DNA of 64,000 nucleotides from Kitasatospora indigofera (GCF_014655955.1 NZ_BNBO01000019.1:1-64000), one strand, 5' to 3'; shown: positions 52,743 through 61,970, counted from the first letter of the stretch. Numbers and translations: made by a program. The notes: generated by a model not told the origin, from the letters alone.

Positions 52743-54119
52743 GTGGCCGCCGGGCCCGACGTGGTCACCGAGGCCCTGGCCGACATCCACCGGCGCCTCG
52801 GCGCCCTGGACGAGGGGGAGCCCGCGGCCTACATCCCCGAGCTGGCCCGGGCCCGGCGCGAGGGCTTCGGGCTGGCGCTGGTCAGCATGGACGGGCACCG
52901 CTACCAGGCCGGCGACGCGGCGGAGCCGTTCACCCTGCAGTCGGTGTCCAAGCCCTTCGTCTACGCCCTCGCGCTGGCGGAGCTGGGCCTGGACGAGGTC
53001 GGCCGCTGGGTCGGCGCCGAGCCCAGCGGGGAGGCCTTCAACGCGATCAGCCTGGAGCAGGGCACCGGCCGCCCGTCCAACGCGATGATCAACGCCGGGG
53101 CGATCGCGACCACCGCGCTGGTGCCGGGGGCGACCCCGGCGGAGCGGTTCGAGCGGATCCTCGCCGGGCTGAGCGCCTTCGCGGGGCGGCGGCTGGACGT
53201 CGACGCCGCCGTGCACGCCTCGGAGGCCGCGACCGGGGACCGCAACCGGGCCCTCGCGTACCTGATGCGCGGGGCCGGTTCGCTGGCCTGCGACCCGCTC
53301 GCCGCCACCGACCTGTACTTCCGGCAGTGCGCCGTCCGGGCGACCGCCGCCGACCTGGCGGTGATGGCGGCGACCCTGGGCAACGGCGGGGTCAACCCGG
53401 TGACCGGCGAGCGGGTGGTCGGCGAGCGGGTCGCCGTGCAGGTCCTCTCGGTGATGGCGACCTGCGGCATGTACGACGCCTCCGGGGAGTGGCTGCTGCG
53501 GGTCGGGCTGCCCGCGAAGAGCGGGGTGTCGGGCGGGCTGATCGCGGTCAGCCCGGCCCGGTTCGGGGCCGCCTGCTGGAGTCCGCCGCTGGACCGGTCC
53601 GGCAACCCCGTCCGGGGCACCGCCGCGCTGCGGGAGCTGTCGGAGCGGTTCGGCCTGCACCTGATGCTGAGCCCGGCACCGGCCGCGCCGACCGTCGTCG
53701 CCTGGCCGTCGGCCGGGACGGCGCGGCGCCGGGGCGCCTTCGCGGTGGTGGCGGTGCAGGGGGCACTGGACTTCACCGCCGCCGAACGGGTGCTGTTCGA
53801 GCTGGAGAGGGGGACCGCCGGCCCGGTGCTGCTCGACCTCGGCCGGGTCACCCGGCTGGACACCGTCGCCCGGGTGATGATCACCGCCACGCTGGTCAGG
53901 CTCGCCGCCGGCGGCCGCCGGGTGGCGGTGGCCGGCGAAGTCCTGCCCGCGCCGCCGGACGCGCCCTGGGAGCGCCTCGGCCCGGACGGTGACGGGCCGG
54001 ACCGTGCCGGGGCGGAGGGTGCCGGGCCGGACCGTGCCTGGGCGGAGGGTGCCGGGCCGGACCGTGCCGGGGCGGACGGCGCGGACGCGGACTCCGCCGG
54101 CCCGGACACCGCCCGCTGA
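52743..54119 (+). CDS. glsA: Glutaminase A fused to a STAS domain
   Basis: A 458-residue protein. Residues 1-310 are a serine-dependent beta-lactamase-like glutaminase: AYIPELARA, catalytic Ser67 and Lys70 in QSVSKPF, NAMINAGAIATT, DRNRALAYLM, GNGGVNPVTGERV and GLPAKSGVSGG. Residues about 345-415 are a STAS domain (FAVVAVQGALDFTAAERVL, VLLDLGRVTRLDTVARVM). A tail of three 10-residue GPDRAGAEGA repeats ends the protein. The enzyme makes glutamate and ammonia; the STAS domain probably regulates it or binds a partner. GTG 52743 or GTG 52761 could be the start; neither has a clear RBS, suggesting coupling to the sulfatase. Confidence 0.9.
   Translation: MAAGPDVVTEALADIHRRLGALDEGEPAAYIPELARARREGFGLALVSMDGHRYQAGDAAEPFTLQSVSKPFVYALALAELGLDEVGRWVGAEPSGEAFNAISLEQGTGRPSNAMINAGAIATTALVPGATPAERFERILAGLSAFAGRRLDVDAAVHASEAATGDRNRALAYLMRGAGSLACDPLAATDLYFRQCAVRATAADLAVMAATLGNGGVNPVTGERVVGERVAVQVLSVMATCGMYDASGEWLLRVGLPAKSGVSGGLIAVSPARFGAACWSPPLDRSGNPVRGTAALRELSERFGLHLMLSPAPAAPTVVAWPSAGTARRRGAFAVVAVQGALDFTAAERVLFELERGTAGPVLLDLGRVTRLDTVARVMITATLVRLAAGGRRVAVAGEVLPAPPDAPWERLGPDGDGPDRAGAEGAGPDRAWAEGAGPDRAGADGADADSAGPDTAR
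53994..54083 (+). repeat. 30-bp coding tandem repeat in the glutaminase tail
   Basis: Units start at 53994, 54024 and 54054; the 30-bp period encodes GPDRA(G/W)A(E/D)GA. Confidence 0.9.
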
Positions 54120-54298
54120 GGCCGCCCCGGGCGCCGGCGTTGCGCCATCCGCCTTCACCCCGCTCGTGGCGTCGGGCGCGCCCCCGGACGATCACGCCCG
54201 CGTTGGTAGTCTGCACACGCACTCCGTGCGACCTGCCGCGTGCCACGAGGCCTCCCCCACGGCCGATGTGACGGACCATCACCCCATGGCGGCCCACC

Positions 54299-57028
54299 CT
54301 GATCCGCTCACGAATCGCCTGTGCGGTCGGCGCCGCACTGCTCGCCGTCGCAGGCCCCGCCGGGACGGCCGTCACCCCCGCGCACGCGGCCGCCGTCCCG
54401 CTCACCCGGTACGTCGACCCCTTCGTCGGCACCGACGACAGCACCGCCCCCGACCCGGTGCCGGGCGGGGCCGGCGGCAGCACCTACCCCGGGGCGGTCG
54501 TCCCCTTCGGCGGGGTCCAGTTCAGCCCGGACACCCCGACCGCCTCGCCGTCCGGCTACCGGTGGTCCGACACCTCGGTGGAGTCCTTCAGCCTGACCCA
54601 CTTCGACGGCGCCGGCTGCCCCAACAACGAGGACCTGCCGCTGCTCCCGGTGACCGGCGACCTCACCGCCTCCCCGGGCAGCGCCTGGACGGACTACGCC
54701 TCCGGCCACCGCAAGGCCGAGGAGTCCGCGGCCCCCGGCCGGTACCGGACCAGGCTCGACCGGTACGCCACCGACGTCGAACTGACCGCCACCACCCGCA
54801 CCGGCATGGGCCGGCTGACCTACCCCGCCACCGACACCGCCCGGCTGCTCATCGGCACCGGCCGCAGCGCGACCGGCGACCGGCCCGGCAGCATCCGGAT
54901 CGACGGTTCCCACGTGACCGGCAGCGTCACCGCCGGCGGCTTCTGCTTCTCCTCGAAGACCTACCAGATCTGGTTCGACCTGCGCTTCGACCGCGCGCCG
55001 ACCGGCTTCGGCACCTGGTCCGGGGCGACCGTCGAGCCCGGTTCGGCGAGCGCCTCCGGCACCGGTACCGGCGGGTACCTCACCTTCGACACGACCGGCG
55101 GGCGGAGCGTCCGGTTCAAGGTCGGGCTCAGCTACGTCAGCGCCGAGGGCGCCCGCCGCAACCTCGACGCCGAGAACCCCGGCTGGGACTTCGACGCCGT
55201 CAGCAGAGCCGCGGACACCGCCTGGAACGAGGTGCTCGGCCGGGTGCTGGTGGCCGGCGGCCGGGAGAGCGAGCTGCGGAAGTTCTACACCGCGCTCTAC
55301 CACGTGTTCCAGAGCCCGAACGTGTCCGGCGACGTCGACGGCGCCTACCGGGGCTTCGACGGGGCCGTGCACCACGCCGACCACCCGGTCTACCAGAACT
55401 ACTCCGGCTGGGACATCTACCGCTCCTGGGCGGCGCTGATCGCCCTGCTCGCCCCGGCCGAGGCCGTCGACATCGCCCGGTCGATGGTGCTGGACGGGCA
55501 GCAGGGCGGGCTGCTGCCCAAGTGGTCGCAGCAGACCGACGAGGAGTTCGTGATGAACGGCGACCCCGGCCCGATCGTGGTCGCCGGCCTGTACGCCTTC
55601 GGCGCGCGGGACTTCGACACCGCGGCGGCGCTCGCACTGATGGAGAAGTCCTCGGCCGGGGGCACCAGCCAGGGCCGCCAGGTCCGCGGCCGGCAGTCCG
55701 GCTACACCCGGCTCGGGTACATCGCCGGGGACCCGTCCGACTCGCTGGAGTACTCCGCCTCCGACTTCGCGGTGGCGCAGTTCGCCCGGGCCCTGGGGGA
55801 CCAGTCCTCGTACCGCACCCACATGACCCGCGCCCAGTGGTGGCGCAACACCTACGGCCCGGACGCCGGCTACGTGCAGCCCAGGGACCAGGCCGGGGTC
55901 TGGTCCTGGCCGCTGGACCCCGGGAGCGGCTCGCGCTTCACCGAGGGCAACGCGGCGCAGTACAGCTGGACCGTCCCCCACGACTACGCCGGCCTGATCG
56001 ACGCGATGGGCGGCCGGCGCACCGCCGTCCAGCGGCTGGACCACCACTTCGGCGAGCTCAACGCCGGACAGAGCCGGCCGTACTACTACATCGGCAACGA
56101 GCCGGAGCACGGCGTGCCCTGGGCGTACAACTTCGCCCGCCACCCGGCCGGGGCCGCGGACGCCGTCCGCCGGGTGGCGGCCGAGTCCTTCGGCACCGGC
56201 CCGGGCGGGCTGCCCGGCAACGACGACCTCGGCGCCACCTCGGCCTGGTACGTCTGGGCGGCGCTCGGGATGTACCCGGTCACGCCGGGCGCCGACACCC
56301 TGGCCCTGCACGGGCCGCTCTTCCCGGCGGCCCTGATCAGGCGCCCGGGCGGCGACATCGCCATCAGCGCCGCCGGCACCGGCCGCTACGTCCAGGGGCT
56401 CTCGGTCGACCGGACGCCCACCACCCACAGCTACCTGCGCTATCCGGACCTCGCCCACGGGGCCGCCCTGGAGTACACCATGGGCGAAGCACCCGGAGCC
56501 CGCTGGGGCACCGGCGCCGACGACGTGCCGCCCTCCTTCCAGGACGGCGCGCCGGCCCTGCCCGCCCCGCCGCCCGAGCGGGGCCCGGACCTCGCGCTCG
56601 GCGCCCCGGCCACCGGCTCCGCGCCCTGCCCCGGCGGCGGCGCCGCCGACCGGGCCTTCGACGGCGCGCTCGGCAGCGCGGCCGGCTGGTGCTCGGCGGA
56701 GCCGGACCCCTGGCTCCGGGCCGACCTCGGCGCCGTCCGGACGGTCTCCTCCTTCGTCGTCGCCCACGCCGGACTCGGCGGCGAGAGCACCGGCCGCAAC
56801 ACCGCCGCCTTCCGGATCGACACCAGCGCCGACGGCGTCGAGTGGACCCCGGCCGTCTCCGCCACCGGCTCCCGGGCCAGCCGCACCGAGCACGCCGTCC
56901 CGCCACGCCCGGCCAGGTACGTACGGCTGACGGTCGACGTCACCGCCAACGCCCCGGCCGGCGGCGGCCCGGAGCCGGCCCGGATCCAGGAACTGGAGGT
57001 GTACGGGGACGGGCCCGCTCCGCGCTGA
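54299..57028 (+). CDS. GH92 alpha-1,2-mannosidase with discoidin-type C-terminal domain; start codon anomalous
   Basis: A secreted exo-alpha-mannosidase of family GH92, 909 residues if read from CTG 54299. N-terminal part IRSRIACAVGAALLAVAGPAG is a signal peptide, followed by RYVDPFVGTDDS, the GH92 opening. The catalytic domain has GYRWSDTSVESFSLTHFDGAGC (split), NYSGWDIYRSWAAL, NEPEHGVPWAYNF and GNDDLGATSAWYVWAALGMYPV. Residues about 760-905 form an F5/8C-type domain. No ATG, GTG or TTG lies in frame between the TGA at 54269 and GTG 54458, which would delete the signal and first motif. CTG 54299, or a one-base error near ATG 54286, would explain this. It trims alpha-mannosyl glycans outside the cell. 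Confidence 0.87.
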   Translation: MIRSRIACAVGAALLAVAGPAGTAVTPAHAAAVPLTRYVDPFVGTDDSTAPDPVPGGAGGSTYPGAVVPFGGVQFSPDTPTASPSGYRWSDTSVESFSLTHFDGAGCPNNEDLPLLPVTGDLTASPGSAWTDYASGHRKAEESAAPGRYRTRLDRYATDVELTATTRTGMGRLTYPATDTARLLIGTGRSATGDRPGSIRIDGSHVTGSVTAGGFCFSSKTYQIWFDLRFDRAPTGFGTWSGATVEPGSASASGTGTGGYLTFDTTGGRSVRFKVGLSYVSAEGARRNLDAENPGWDFDAVSRAADTAWNEVLGRVLVAGGRESELRKFYTALYHVFQSPNVSGDVDGAYRGFDGAVHHADHPVYQNYSGWDIYRSWAALIALLAPAEAVDIARSMVLDGQQGGLLPKWSQQTDEEFVMNGDPGPIVVAGLYAFGARDFDTAAALALMEKSSAGGTSQGRQVRGRQSGYTRLGYIAGDPSDSLEYSASDFAVAQFARALGDQSSYRTHMTRAQWWRNTYGPDAGYVQPRDQAGVWSWPLDPGSGSRFTEGNAAQYSWTVPHDYAGLIDAMGGRRTAVQRLDHHFGELNAGQSRPYYYIGNEPEHGVPWAYNFARHPAGAADAVRRVAAESFGTGPGGLPGNDDLGATSAWYVWAALGMYPVTPGADTLALHGPLFPAALIRRPGGDIAISAAGTGRYVQGLSVDRTPTTHSYLRYPDLAHGAALEYTMGEAPGARWGTGADDVPPSFQDGAPALPAPPPERGPDLALGAPATGSAPCPGGGAADRAFDGALGSAAGWCSAEPDPWLRADLGAVRTVSSFVVAHAGLGGESTGRNTAAFRIDTSADGVEWTPAVSATGSRASRTEHAVPPRPARYVRLTVDVTANAPAGGGPEPARIQELEVYGDGPAPR

Positions 57029-57214
57029 GACGGCGCGCCGGGCCCGCTCCGCGCCACCCCGCCCGTCGCACTACCTGCCGGTGAGCCCGGTGCGCCCGCT
57101 GCGCCGGGCCGCGGGCCGCGGGGAGGGTTCCGGCGCTGCTCCGGCCCGGGGGCCGGGGCGAGAAGCGGCGACGCACCAGCGATTCGTACCGGGCCGCCGC
57201 CCGCCCGCTCTGCC

Positions 57215-59347
57215 ATGGTGGGGGAAAGGATCACGACGGAACAGGTACGGCTGCCCGGAGGTTTCACGGTGCGGGAATCGGATCGCGACGAGGGGGAGGC
57301 CGCCCTCCTGACGGCACTGTTCGGCGGGGCGCCGCGCTGCTGGTACGTCCTCGACCGCGAGTTGCGACTGGTGCAGCTCAACCGCGCCGCCCGCGCCCTC
57401 CGCTGCCTGCCCGGCGAGGAGGCCATCGGCCGCCGGCTGACCGATTTCGTCCCCGGATTCCCCGCCGCCGAACTGACCGGACTCGCCGGCGAGGTGCTCG
57501 CCACCGGAGCCACCCTGACGGGCCGGCTGCTGCACGGCCACCCGGCGGCCGCCCCCGACCGGGCCCAGGTGCTCTCGCTGACCCTCTACCGGCTGGAGGA
57601 CGGCGTCACCGGCGGGCCGGGCGAGCCGCTCGGCGTCGCCGTCGCGGTCGAGGACGTCACCGCCCGGGAGGCCGCCGCCGAACGTCTCGCCGTCCTGCAC
57701 CGGGCCAACCAGGCCATCGGCTCCACCCTCGACATCGCCACCACCGCGCAGGAACTCGCCGACGTCACGGTGCCGCGCTTCGCCGACGCCACCACCGTCG
57801 ACGTCCTCGACGAGGCCTGGCGGGCCGGCCCCGCCCACGAGGGGCCCGTGTCCCCGGACCACCCGCTGCGCCGCGCCGCCTACCGCACCCGCCACGGCGG
57901 CGAGCTCCCGGTGCGCATCGGCCGCCTCAACACCTTCCCGTTCCCGACCCCGTTCACCCAGAGCCTCGCCGACATCCGGCCCCGGCTGGTCAGCCGGCTG
58001 GACTACGGCGAACCCTGGATGGGGACCGACCTGGCCACCACCGAACGGTGGCGGACCGCCGGCGTGCACTCCCTGATCGTCGCCCCGCTGGTCGTCCACG
58101 ACACCGTCCTCGGCCTGGCGGCCTACTACCGCTACGAGCGGCCCGACCCGTTCGACGAGGACGACCTGGAACTCGCCCGGGAACTCACCGCCCGCGCCGC
58201 CCTGAGCCTGGACAAGGCCAGCAGCTACGCCCGCGAACGCACCGTCGCCACCGCCCTCCAGCGCTACCTGCTGCCCCAGCAGCCCCCGTCGGTCTCCGCC
58301 GTGGACGCGGCGCACCTCTACATAGCGGGAGGTGCCGGCAGCGACTGGTACGACGTCATCCAGCTCTCCGGGGCCAGGGTCGCGCTGGTCGTCGGCGACC
58401 TCGCCGGCCGCGGCGTCGAGGCCGCCGCCACCATGGGCCAGCTGCGCACCGCGGTGCGTACCCTGGCCGCGCTCGACCTGCCCCCGGACGAACTGCTGGA
58501 ACGCCTGGACACCACCGCCGTCCGCCTCGCCCGGGACAGCGCGGTCGCCCCCGGCGGCGTCCCCGGGGAGGAGCTGATCGCGTCCTGCCTCGTCCTCACC
58601 TACGACCCGGTCTCCCGCCGGTGCACCGCCGCCCGGGCCGGCCACCCGCAGCCCCTGGTGCTGGACGCGGCCGGGCAGGCGCTCCCGTTCGAGGTGCCCG
58701 TCGGCCCGCACCTCGGGGTCGGCGGCGCCGGCTTCGAGAGCGCCACCGTCGAACTGCCCGAGGGCAGCGTCATCGCCCTCTACACCAACGGCCTGGTCAC
58801 CGACCGGGGCCGCGACAGCGACGCCTCGCTGGCACGCCTGCAGCAGGTCCTCGCCCAGCCCGGCCGCAGCCTGCAGGAACTCTGCGACTCCGCGGTCTAC
58901 ACCCTGGTGCCGGAACGGCCCGACGACGACGCCGTCCTGCTGCTCGCCCGCACCCACCACCTGGCCCGGGAGAACGTCGCCGCCTGGACCTTCCCCGACG
59001 ACCTCGCCGTCGTCTCCAAGGCCCGTGAGCTGGCCGAACGCCAGCTCGTCGCCTGGGGCCTGGACGACCTGGTGTACAGCACCCAGCTCATCGTCAGCGA
59101 ACTCGTCACCAACGCCGTCCGTTACGGCAAGGGCGCCGTCCAGCTGCGCCTGATCCGGGACCGGACCCTGATCTGCGAGGTGTCCGACCGGACCAACACC
59201 GCCCCGCACCTGCGGCAGGCCCGCAGCACCGACGAGGGCGGCCGGGGCCTGTTCATCGTGATGCAGCTCAGCGCCCACTGGGGCACCCGTTACCTCCGCG
59301 AGGGCAAGACGATCTGGGCCGAGCAGCCGCTACCGGGAGTGCCCTGA
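57215..59347 (+). CDS. PAS-GAF-SpoIIE phosphatase with C-terminal HATPase
   Basis: A 710-residue regulatory protein. A PAS domain covers about residues 35-155 (CWYVLDRELRLVQLNRAARAL), a GAF domain about 165-335 (ADVTVPRFADATTVDVLDE, GVHSLIVAPLVVHDTVLGLAAYY, split), the SpoIIE/PP2C domain about 370-575 (GSDWYDVI, VVGDLAGRGVEAAATMGQLRTAVRTLA, split; ARAGHPQPLVL) and an anti-sigma HATPase about 590-705 (SELVTNAVRYG, DEGGRGLFIV). Such proteins dephosphorylate anti-anti-sigma factors and may phosphorylate or bind them as well. GSDWYDV instead of GGDWYDV, and GRG instead of GHG, are small departures. ATG 57215; GTG 57218 possible. Confidence 0.93.
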   Translation: MVGERITTEQVRLPGGFTVRESDRDEGEAALLTALFGGAPRCWYVLDRELRLVQLNRAARALRCLPGEEAIGRRLTDFVPGFPAAELTGLAGEVLATGATLTGRLLHGHPAAAPDRAQVLSLTLYRLEDGVTGGPGEPLGVAVAVEDVTAREAAAERLAVLHRANQAIGSTLDIATTAQELADVTVPRFADATTVDVLDEAWRAGPAHEGPVSPDHPLRRAAYRTRHGGELPVRIGRLNTFPFPTPFTQSLADIRPRLVSRLDYGEPWMGTDLATTERWRTAGVHSLIVAPLVVHDTVLGLAAYYRYERPDPFDEDDLELARELTARAALSLDKASSYARERTVATALQRYLLPQQPPSVSAVDAAHLYIAGGAGSDWYDVIQLSGARVALVVGDLAGRGVEAAATMGQLRTAVRTLAALDLPPDELLERLDTTAVRLARDSAVAPGGVPGEELIASCLVLTYDPVSRRCTAARAGHPQPLVLDAAGQALPFEVPVGPHLGVGGAGFESATVELPEGSVIALYTNGLVTDRGRDSDASLARLQQVLAQPGRSLQELCDSAVYTLVPERPDDDAVLLLARTHHLARENVAAWTFPDDLAVVSKARELAERQLVAWGLDDLVYSTQLIVSELVTNAVRYGKGAVQLRLIRDRTLICEVSDRTNTAPHLRQARSTDEGGRGLFIVMQLSAHWGTRYLREGKTIWAEQPLPGVP

Positions 59348-59388
59348 CGGTACGGCCCTGCTCGGGCGGCGCGACGGCCGGGAGCGTC

Positions 59389-59425
59389 CGGGCGGGCACG
59401 GGTCGTGCCGACCCGTGCCCGCCCG
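59389..59425. terminator. Strong terminator after the SpoIIE-family gene
   Basis: A perfect 17-bp stem (CGGGCGGGCACGGGTCG and complement) with a 3-nt loop, 41 nt after the stop. The rest of 59348-59660 shows no gene. Confidence 0.85.
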
Positions 59426-59661
59426 CGGAACCGCGGCCGGGAGCGCCCTGCCGCCCCGGCGCGTGGCTCGCGTCGGCCCGTGGCCCGGCCCTGGCGCGGG
59501 CGGGCCTGTGGCCTGTTTCGGTTCGCGGTGCCGTGGGCCGTCCGCCCGGGCATGACTCCGAACCGCGTGGGGCGGACGACCGGCCCGTCGCGCCGTACCC
59601 CGGCCGTCCGGGGGAGGCGCGCGCCCTCTCGGGATCTCCGGCCTCTCGCGCAGGTCTCTTG

Positions 59662-59678
59662 TCACAACTGGTTTGTGA
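59662..59678. promoter_or_regulatory. Candidate operator before the membrane protein/regulator pair
   Basis: TCACAA-CTGGT-TTGTGA, a perfect dyad 15 nt before ATG 59694, in an AT-richer segment. Confidence 0.6.
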
Positions 59679-59693
59679 TGCAAAGCTGACTGC

Positions 59694-60449
59694 ATGACAG
59701 ACGCAACCGTGCCGTCATCGGGCACCCCACGCGAAGTCCTCGCCGGCCTCGGCGAGCTGACCCGTCAGGTCCGCGCCGCCCAACGCGGCGCCTGGTTCCC
59801 CCTGCTGCTGTTCGGCCTGCTCACCCTCGGCGGGATCCTCGTCAGCCGCCTCACCACCAGCATCCGGACCGTCACCACCTGCCCGCCGGCCCCGGGCTCG
59901 GCGGACGTCCCCACGAGTTGCACCGTCGTCACGCAGGGGTCGCCGCTCTACTGGACGCTCGGCCTCGGCCTGGCGTACGCGGCGATCGCGGTCTTCTACG
60001 TCCGCCGTTCCCGCAACCGCGGGGTCGGTACCCCGGTCCGGCCGTACATCCTGGCCGGGACCGCCCTGGCCGCCCTGGCGGCGGCCACCGCGTTCTGGAG
60101 CCTCCGCCAGGGCGTCCTGGAACCCGGTGCCCCGTTCGACCTCTGGGGTCTGCGGCTCGATCCCGCCGCCGGGACGACCGCCTTCCTCGAACGGCTCATC
60201 GGGAACGCCGCGGCCATCGGGTTGCCGCTGCTGGTGCTGTCCTGGGTGGAACGCAGCCGCGCCCTGCTCCTGCTCGCCGTGGTGTACCTGGCCGTCGAAC
60301 TGGTGCCGCTCAGCACCGGCTGGGCCGGGAGCCTCGGCGCCCCGCCGTGGTCCGCCGTGCCCCGGCTGGGCGTCCCCGGCCTGCTCCTGCTGCTCGGCGC
60401 CCTCGGCTTCGGCCTGGCCGAGCTGTCCCGTCAGCGCAAAGCCTCATGA
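59694..60449 (+). CDS. Multi-pass membrane protein paired with a winged-helix regulator
   Basis: A 251-residue protein with about six hydrophobic segments (FPLLLFGLLTLGGILVSRL, WTLGLGLAYAAIAVFYV, AGTALAALAAATAFW, AAIGLPLLVLSWV, ALLLLAVVYLAVELVPL, LGVPGLLLLLGALGFGLAEL). Between segments 1 and 2 is an exported loop with two cysteines (TTCPPAPG, PTSCTVVT) that may form a disulfide. No family recognised. Its stop overlaps the regulator start (ATGA). The pairing is familiar in actinomycetes, with the regulator probably sensing via or repressing the membrane protein. Confidence 0.85.
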   Translation: MTDATVPSSGTPREVLAGLGELTRQVRAAQRGAWFPLLLFGLLTLGGILVSRLTTSIRTVTTCPPAPGSADVPTSCTVVTQGSPLYWTLGLGLAYAAIAVFYVRRSRNRGVGTPVRPYILAGTALAALAAATAFWSLRQGVLEPGAPFDLWGLRLDPAAGTTAFLERLIGNAAAIGLPLLVLSWVERSRALLLLAVVYLAVELVPLSTGWAGSLGAPPWSAVPRLGVPGLLLLLGALGFGLAELSRQRKAS

Positions 60450-60784
60450 TCGCCGAACCCGGTCAGCACCCGGTCAACGGCCTGGACGACGTGGTCCACC
60501 AACGGGTCCGCCTGGGCATCCTCACCGTCACCCACCAGGCCCGACGGGTCGAGTTCGGGTTCCTGCGCACGGCGCTCGGCCTCACCGCCGGAAACCTCAG
60601 CCAGCATCTGGCCGTGCTGGAGAAGGCCGGACTGGTCGACGTCGAGAAGGGCTACGAGGGCAAGCGCGCCCGCACCTGGCTCTCCCTCACCCCGGCCGGC
60701 CACCGCGCGCTCCAGGACGAAGTCACCCAACTCAAGCGGCTCATCCATCAGATCGAGCAAGGGGGTTCGGAGCCGGGGTCCTAG
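60446..60784 (+). CDS. Winged-helix transcriptional regulator (PF13601-like)
   Basis: A 112-residue regulator: DVVHQRVRLGILTV, ARRVEFGFLRTALGLTAGNLSQHLAVLEKAGLVDVEKGYEGKRARTWLSLTPAGHRAL (split) is the compact MarR/ArsR-like winged helix annotated winged helix DNA-binding domain. The conserved GNLSxHL recognition helix and KRARTW wing are present. It is coupled to the membrane gene and the dyad at 59662 is its probable operator. Confidence 0.9.
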   Translation: MIAEPGQHPVNGLDDVVHQRVRLGILTVTHQARRVEFGFLRTALGLTAGNLSQHLAVLEKAGLVDVEKGYEGKRARTWLSLTPAGHRALQDEVTQLKRLIHQIEQGGSEPGS

Positions 60785-61088
60785 CCCCGATTATGGGTCC
60801 TGGCAGGGGGTGCTGGGGCGCCGGGGAGCCGGCGCCGTCGCGGCCGGCGTACTGGCCACCGAGGGGGCGAGGGCCGGGGCGGGCCGGGGGAGGGGCGGGG
60901 GTCTGGGCCGGGCCGGGGAGGGGTCGGGGAGGGGTCGGAGGGGCCGACCGGTCGAACCGGGGCCGCTCGTTCGGGTGGCCCGGAGACCCTGACGGGTGGG
61001 TGGACCCGCCCCCGGCGACCGGCCTGCGGGAGTCTGGCCACCGGCGGCCCGCCTCCCGGCGGGCACGGACCCGAAAGGCCGGAGCACC
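60785..61088. other. G-rich gene-free gap
   Basis: 304 nt with no gene. 60860-60960 on the plus strand is dense in G-runs of 3-5 (for example GGGGGAGGGGCGGGGG), a potential G-quadruplex tract, before the RBS GGAG of the next gene. Confidence 0.6.
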
Positions 61089-61574
61089 ATGCTGCCCACC
61101 AACCCCCGCCGGTGGCGGACCGCCCTCACGGCCGTCACCGTCCTCGCCCTGCTGGGCCTCGCCGGCTGCTCCTCCAGCAAGCCGAGCACCCCGAGCACCC
61201 CGGCGCCGGCCACCGCCGACACCACGCCGACCACCGGCGGGACACCGTCGCCGTCCGCCGGCTCCGCGAGCCCCACGTCCGCCGGCTCCGCGTCCGCCTC
61301 ACCCAGCGGGACCCCGGCGGCCGCCGTCACCGTGACCATCAAGGACTTCGCGTTCAGCCCGGTCGCGGTCACGGTGACCCCGGGCGCGACCGTCACCGTG
61401 ATCAACCAGGACAGCACCACGCACACCGTCACCTCGGTCACCGACGGCCTCTTCGACACCGGCGACATCGCCGCCGGTCAGACGACCACCTTCACCGCCC
61501 CGACCACGCCCGGTGAGTACCGGTACATCTGCAGTATCCACCCGAACATGCACGGCACTCTGACGGTGCAGTAG
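61089..61574 (+). CDS. Cupredoxin-domain lipoprotein (plastocyanin-like)
   Basis: A 161-residue precursor: lipoprotein signal with lipobox GLAGC (Cys27), a Ser/Thr/Pro linker to about residue 75, and a cupredoxin domain with type 1 copper ligands His112 (STTHTVTS), Cys148, His151 and Met154 (YICSIHPNMHG). The CxxHxxM spacing fits amicyanin-like proteins. It would shuttle electrons or copper outside the membrane. RBS GGAG 6 nt before ATG 61089. Confidence 0.93.
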   Translation: MLPTNPRRWRTALTAVTVLALLGLAGCSSSKPSTPSTPAPATADTTPTTGGTPSPSAGSASPTSAGSASASPSGTPAAAVTVTIKDFAFSPVAVTVTPGATVTVINQDSTTHTVTSVTDGLFDTGDIAAGQTTTFTAPTTPGEYRYICSIHPNMHGTLTVQ

Positions 61575-61964
61575 GAGTGGTCGAGGGCCTGGTCCGGGCG
61601 GGGCCCCGGTGCGGCCCGGGCCTCGGGTCGCGGGCTGTGGGGTTGCCGGGCCACCGGGTGGCCGGGGGCCATGTGGCCGGGTTGTCGGGTGGGCGCTTGG
61701 GCGTTCCCGGGGCTGTCGCGCCTGGCCGGCCCCGGCGCGGTGGGGCAACCTGGCCAAGGGCGCGCGCGCACGGCCTCCGGGCCCTCGCCCTTCTGCGAGG
61801 CGGAGGGCGGGTGGGGTCGAGAACCCCGTCCACCCCCGGCGGAGCCGGCCGCGTTCCTCCGGTTCGCGGTGGCGGTCCCTGGGCACCGGGCTTCGGGCCG
61901 GCCCCGGGAGAGCGCCGGCGGACCGACGCGCACCGAGGCGGCCGAGGCGGAACCGGTGCCGACG
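61575..61964. other. Gene-free region
   Basis: 390 nt; frames here are Gly/Arg/Pro-rich and out of keeping with coding sequence. A CCGGGCCACCGGGTGGCCGGG stem-like stretch near 61650 may terminate the cupredoxin transcript. Confidence 0.5.
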
Positions 61965-61970
61965 TACGGT
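61965..61970 (+). promoter_or_regulatory. -10 element TACGGT, leaderless promoter of the zinc-ribbon gene
   Basis: Ends 6 nt before ATG 61977. Confidence 0.5.
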
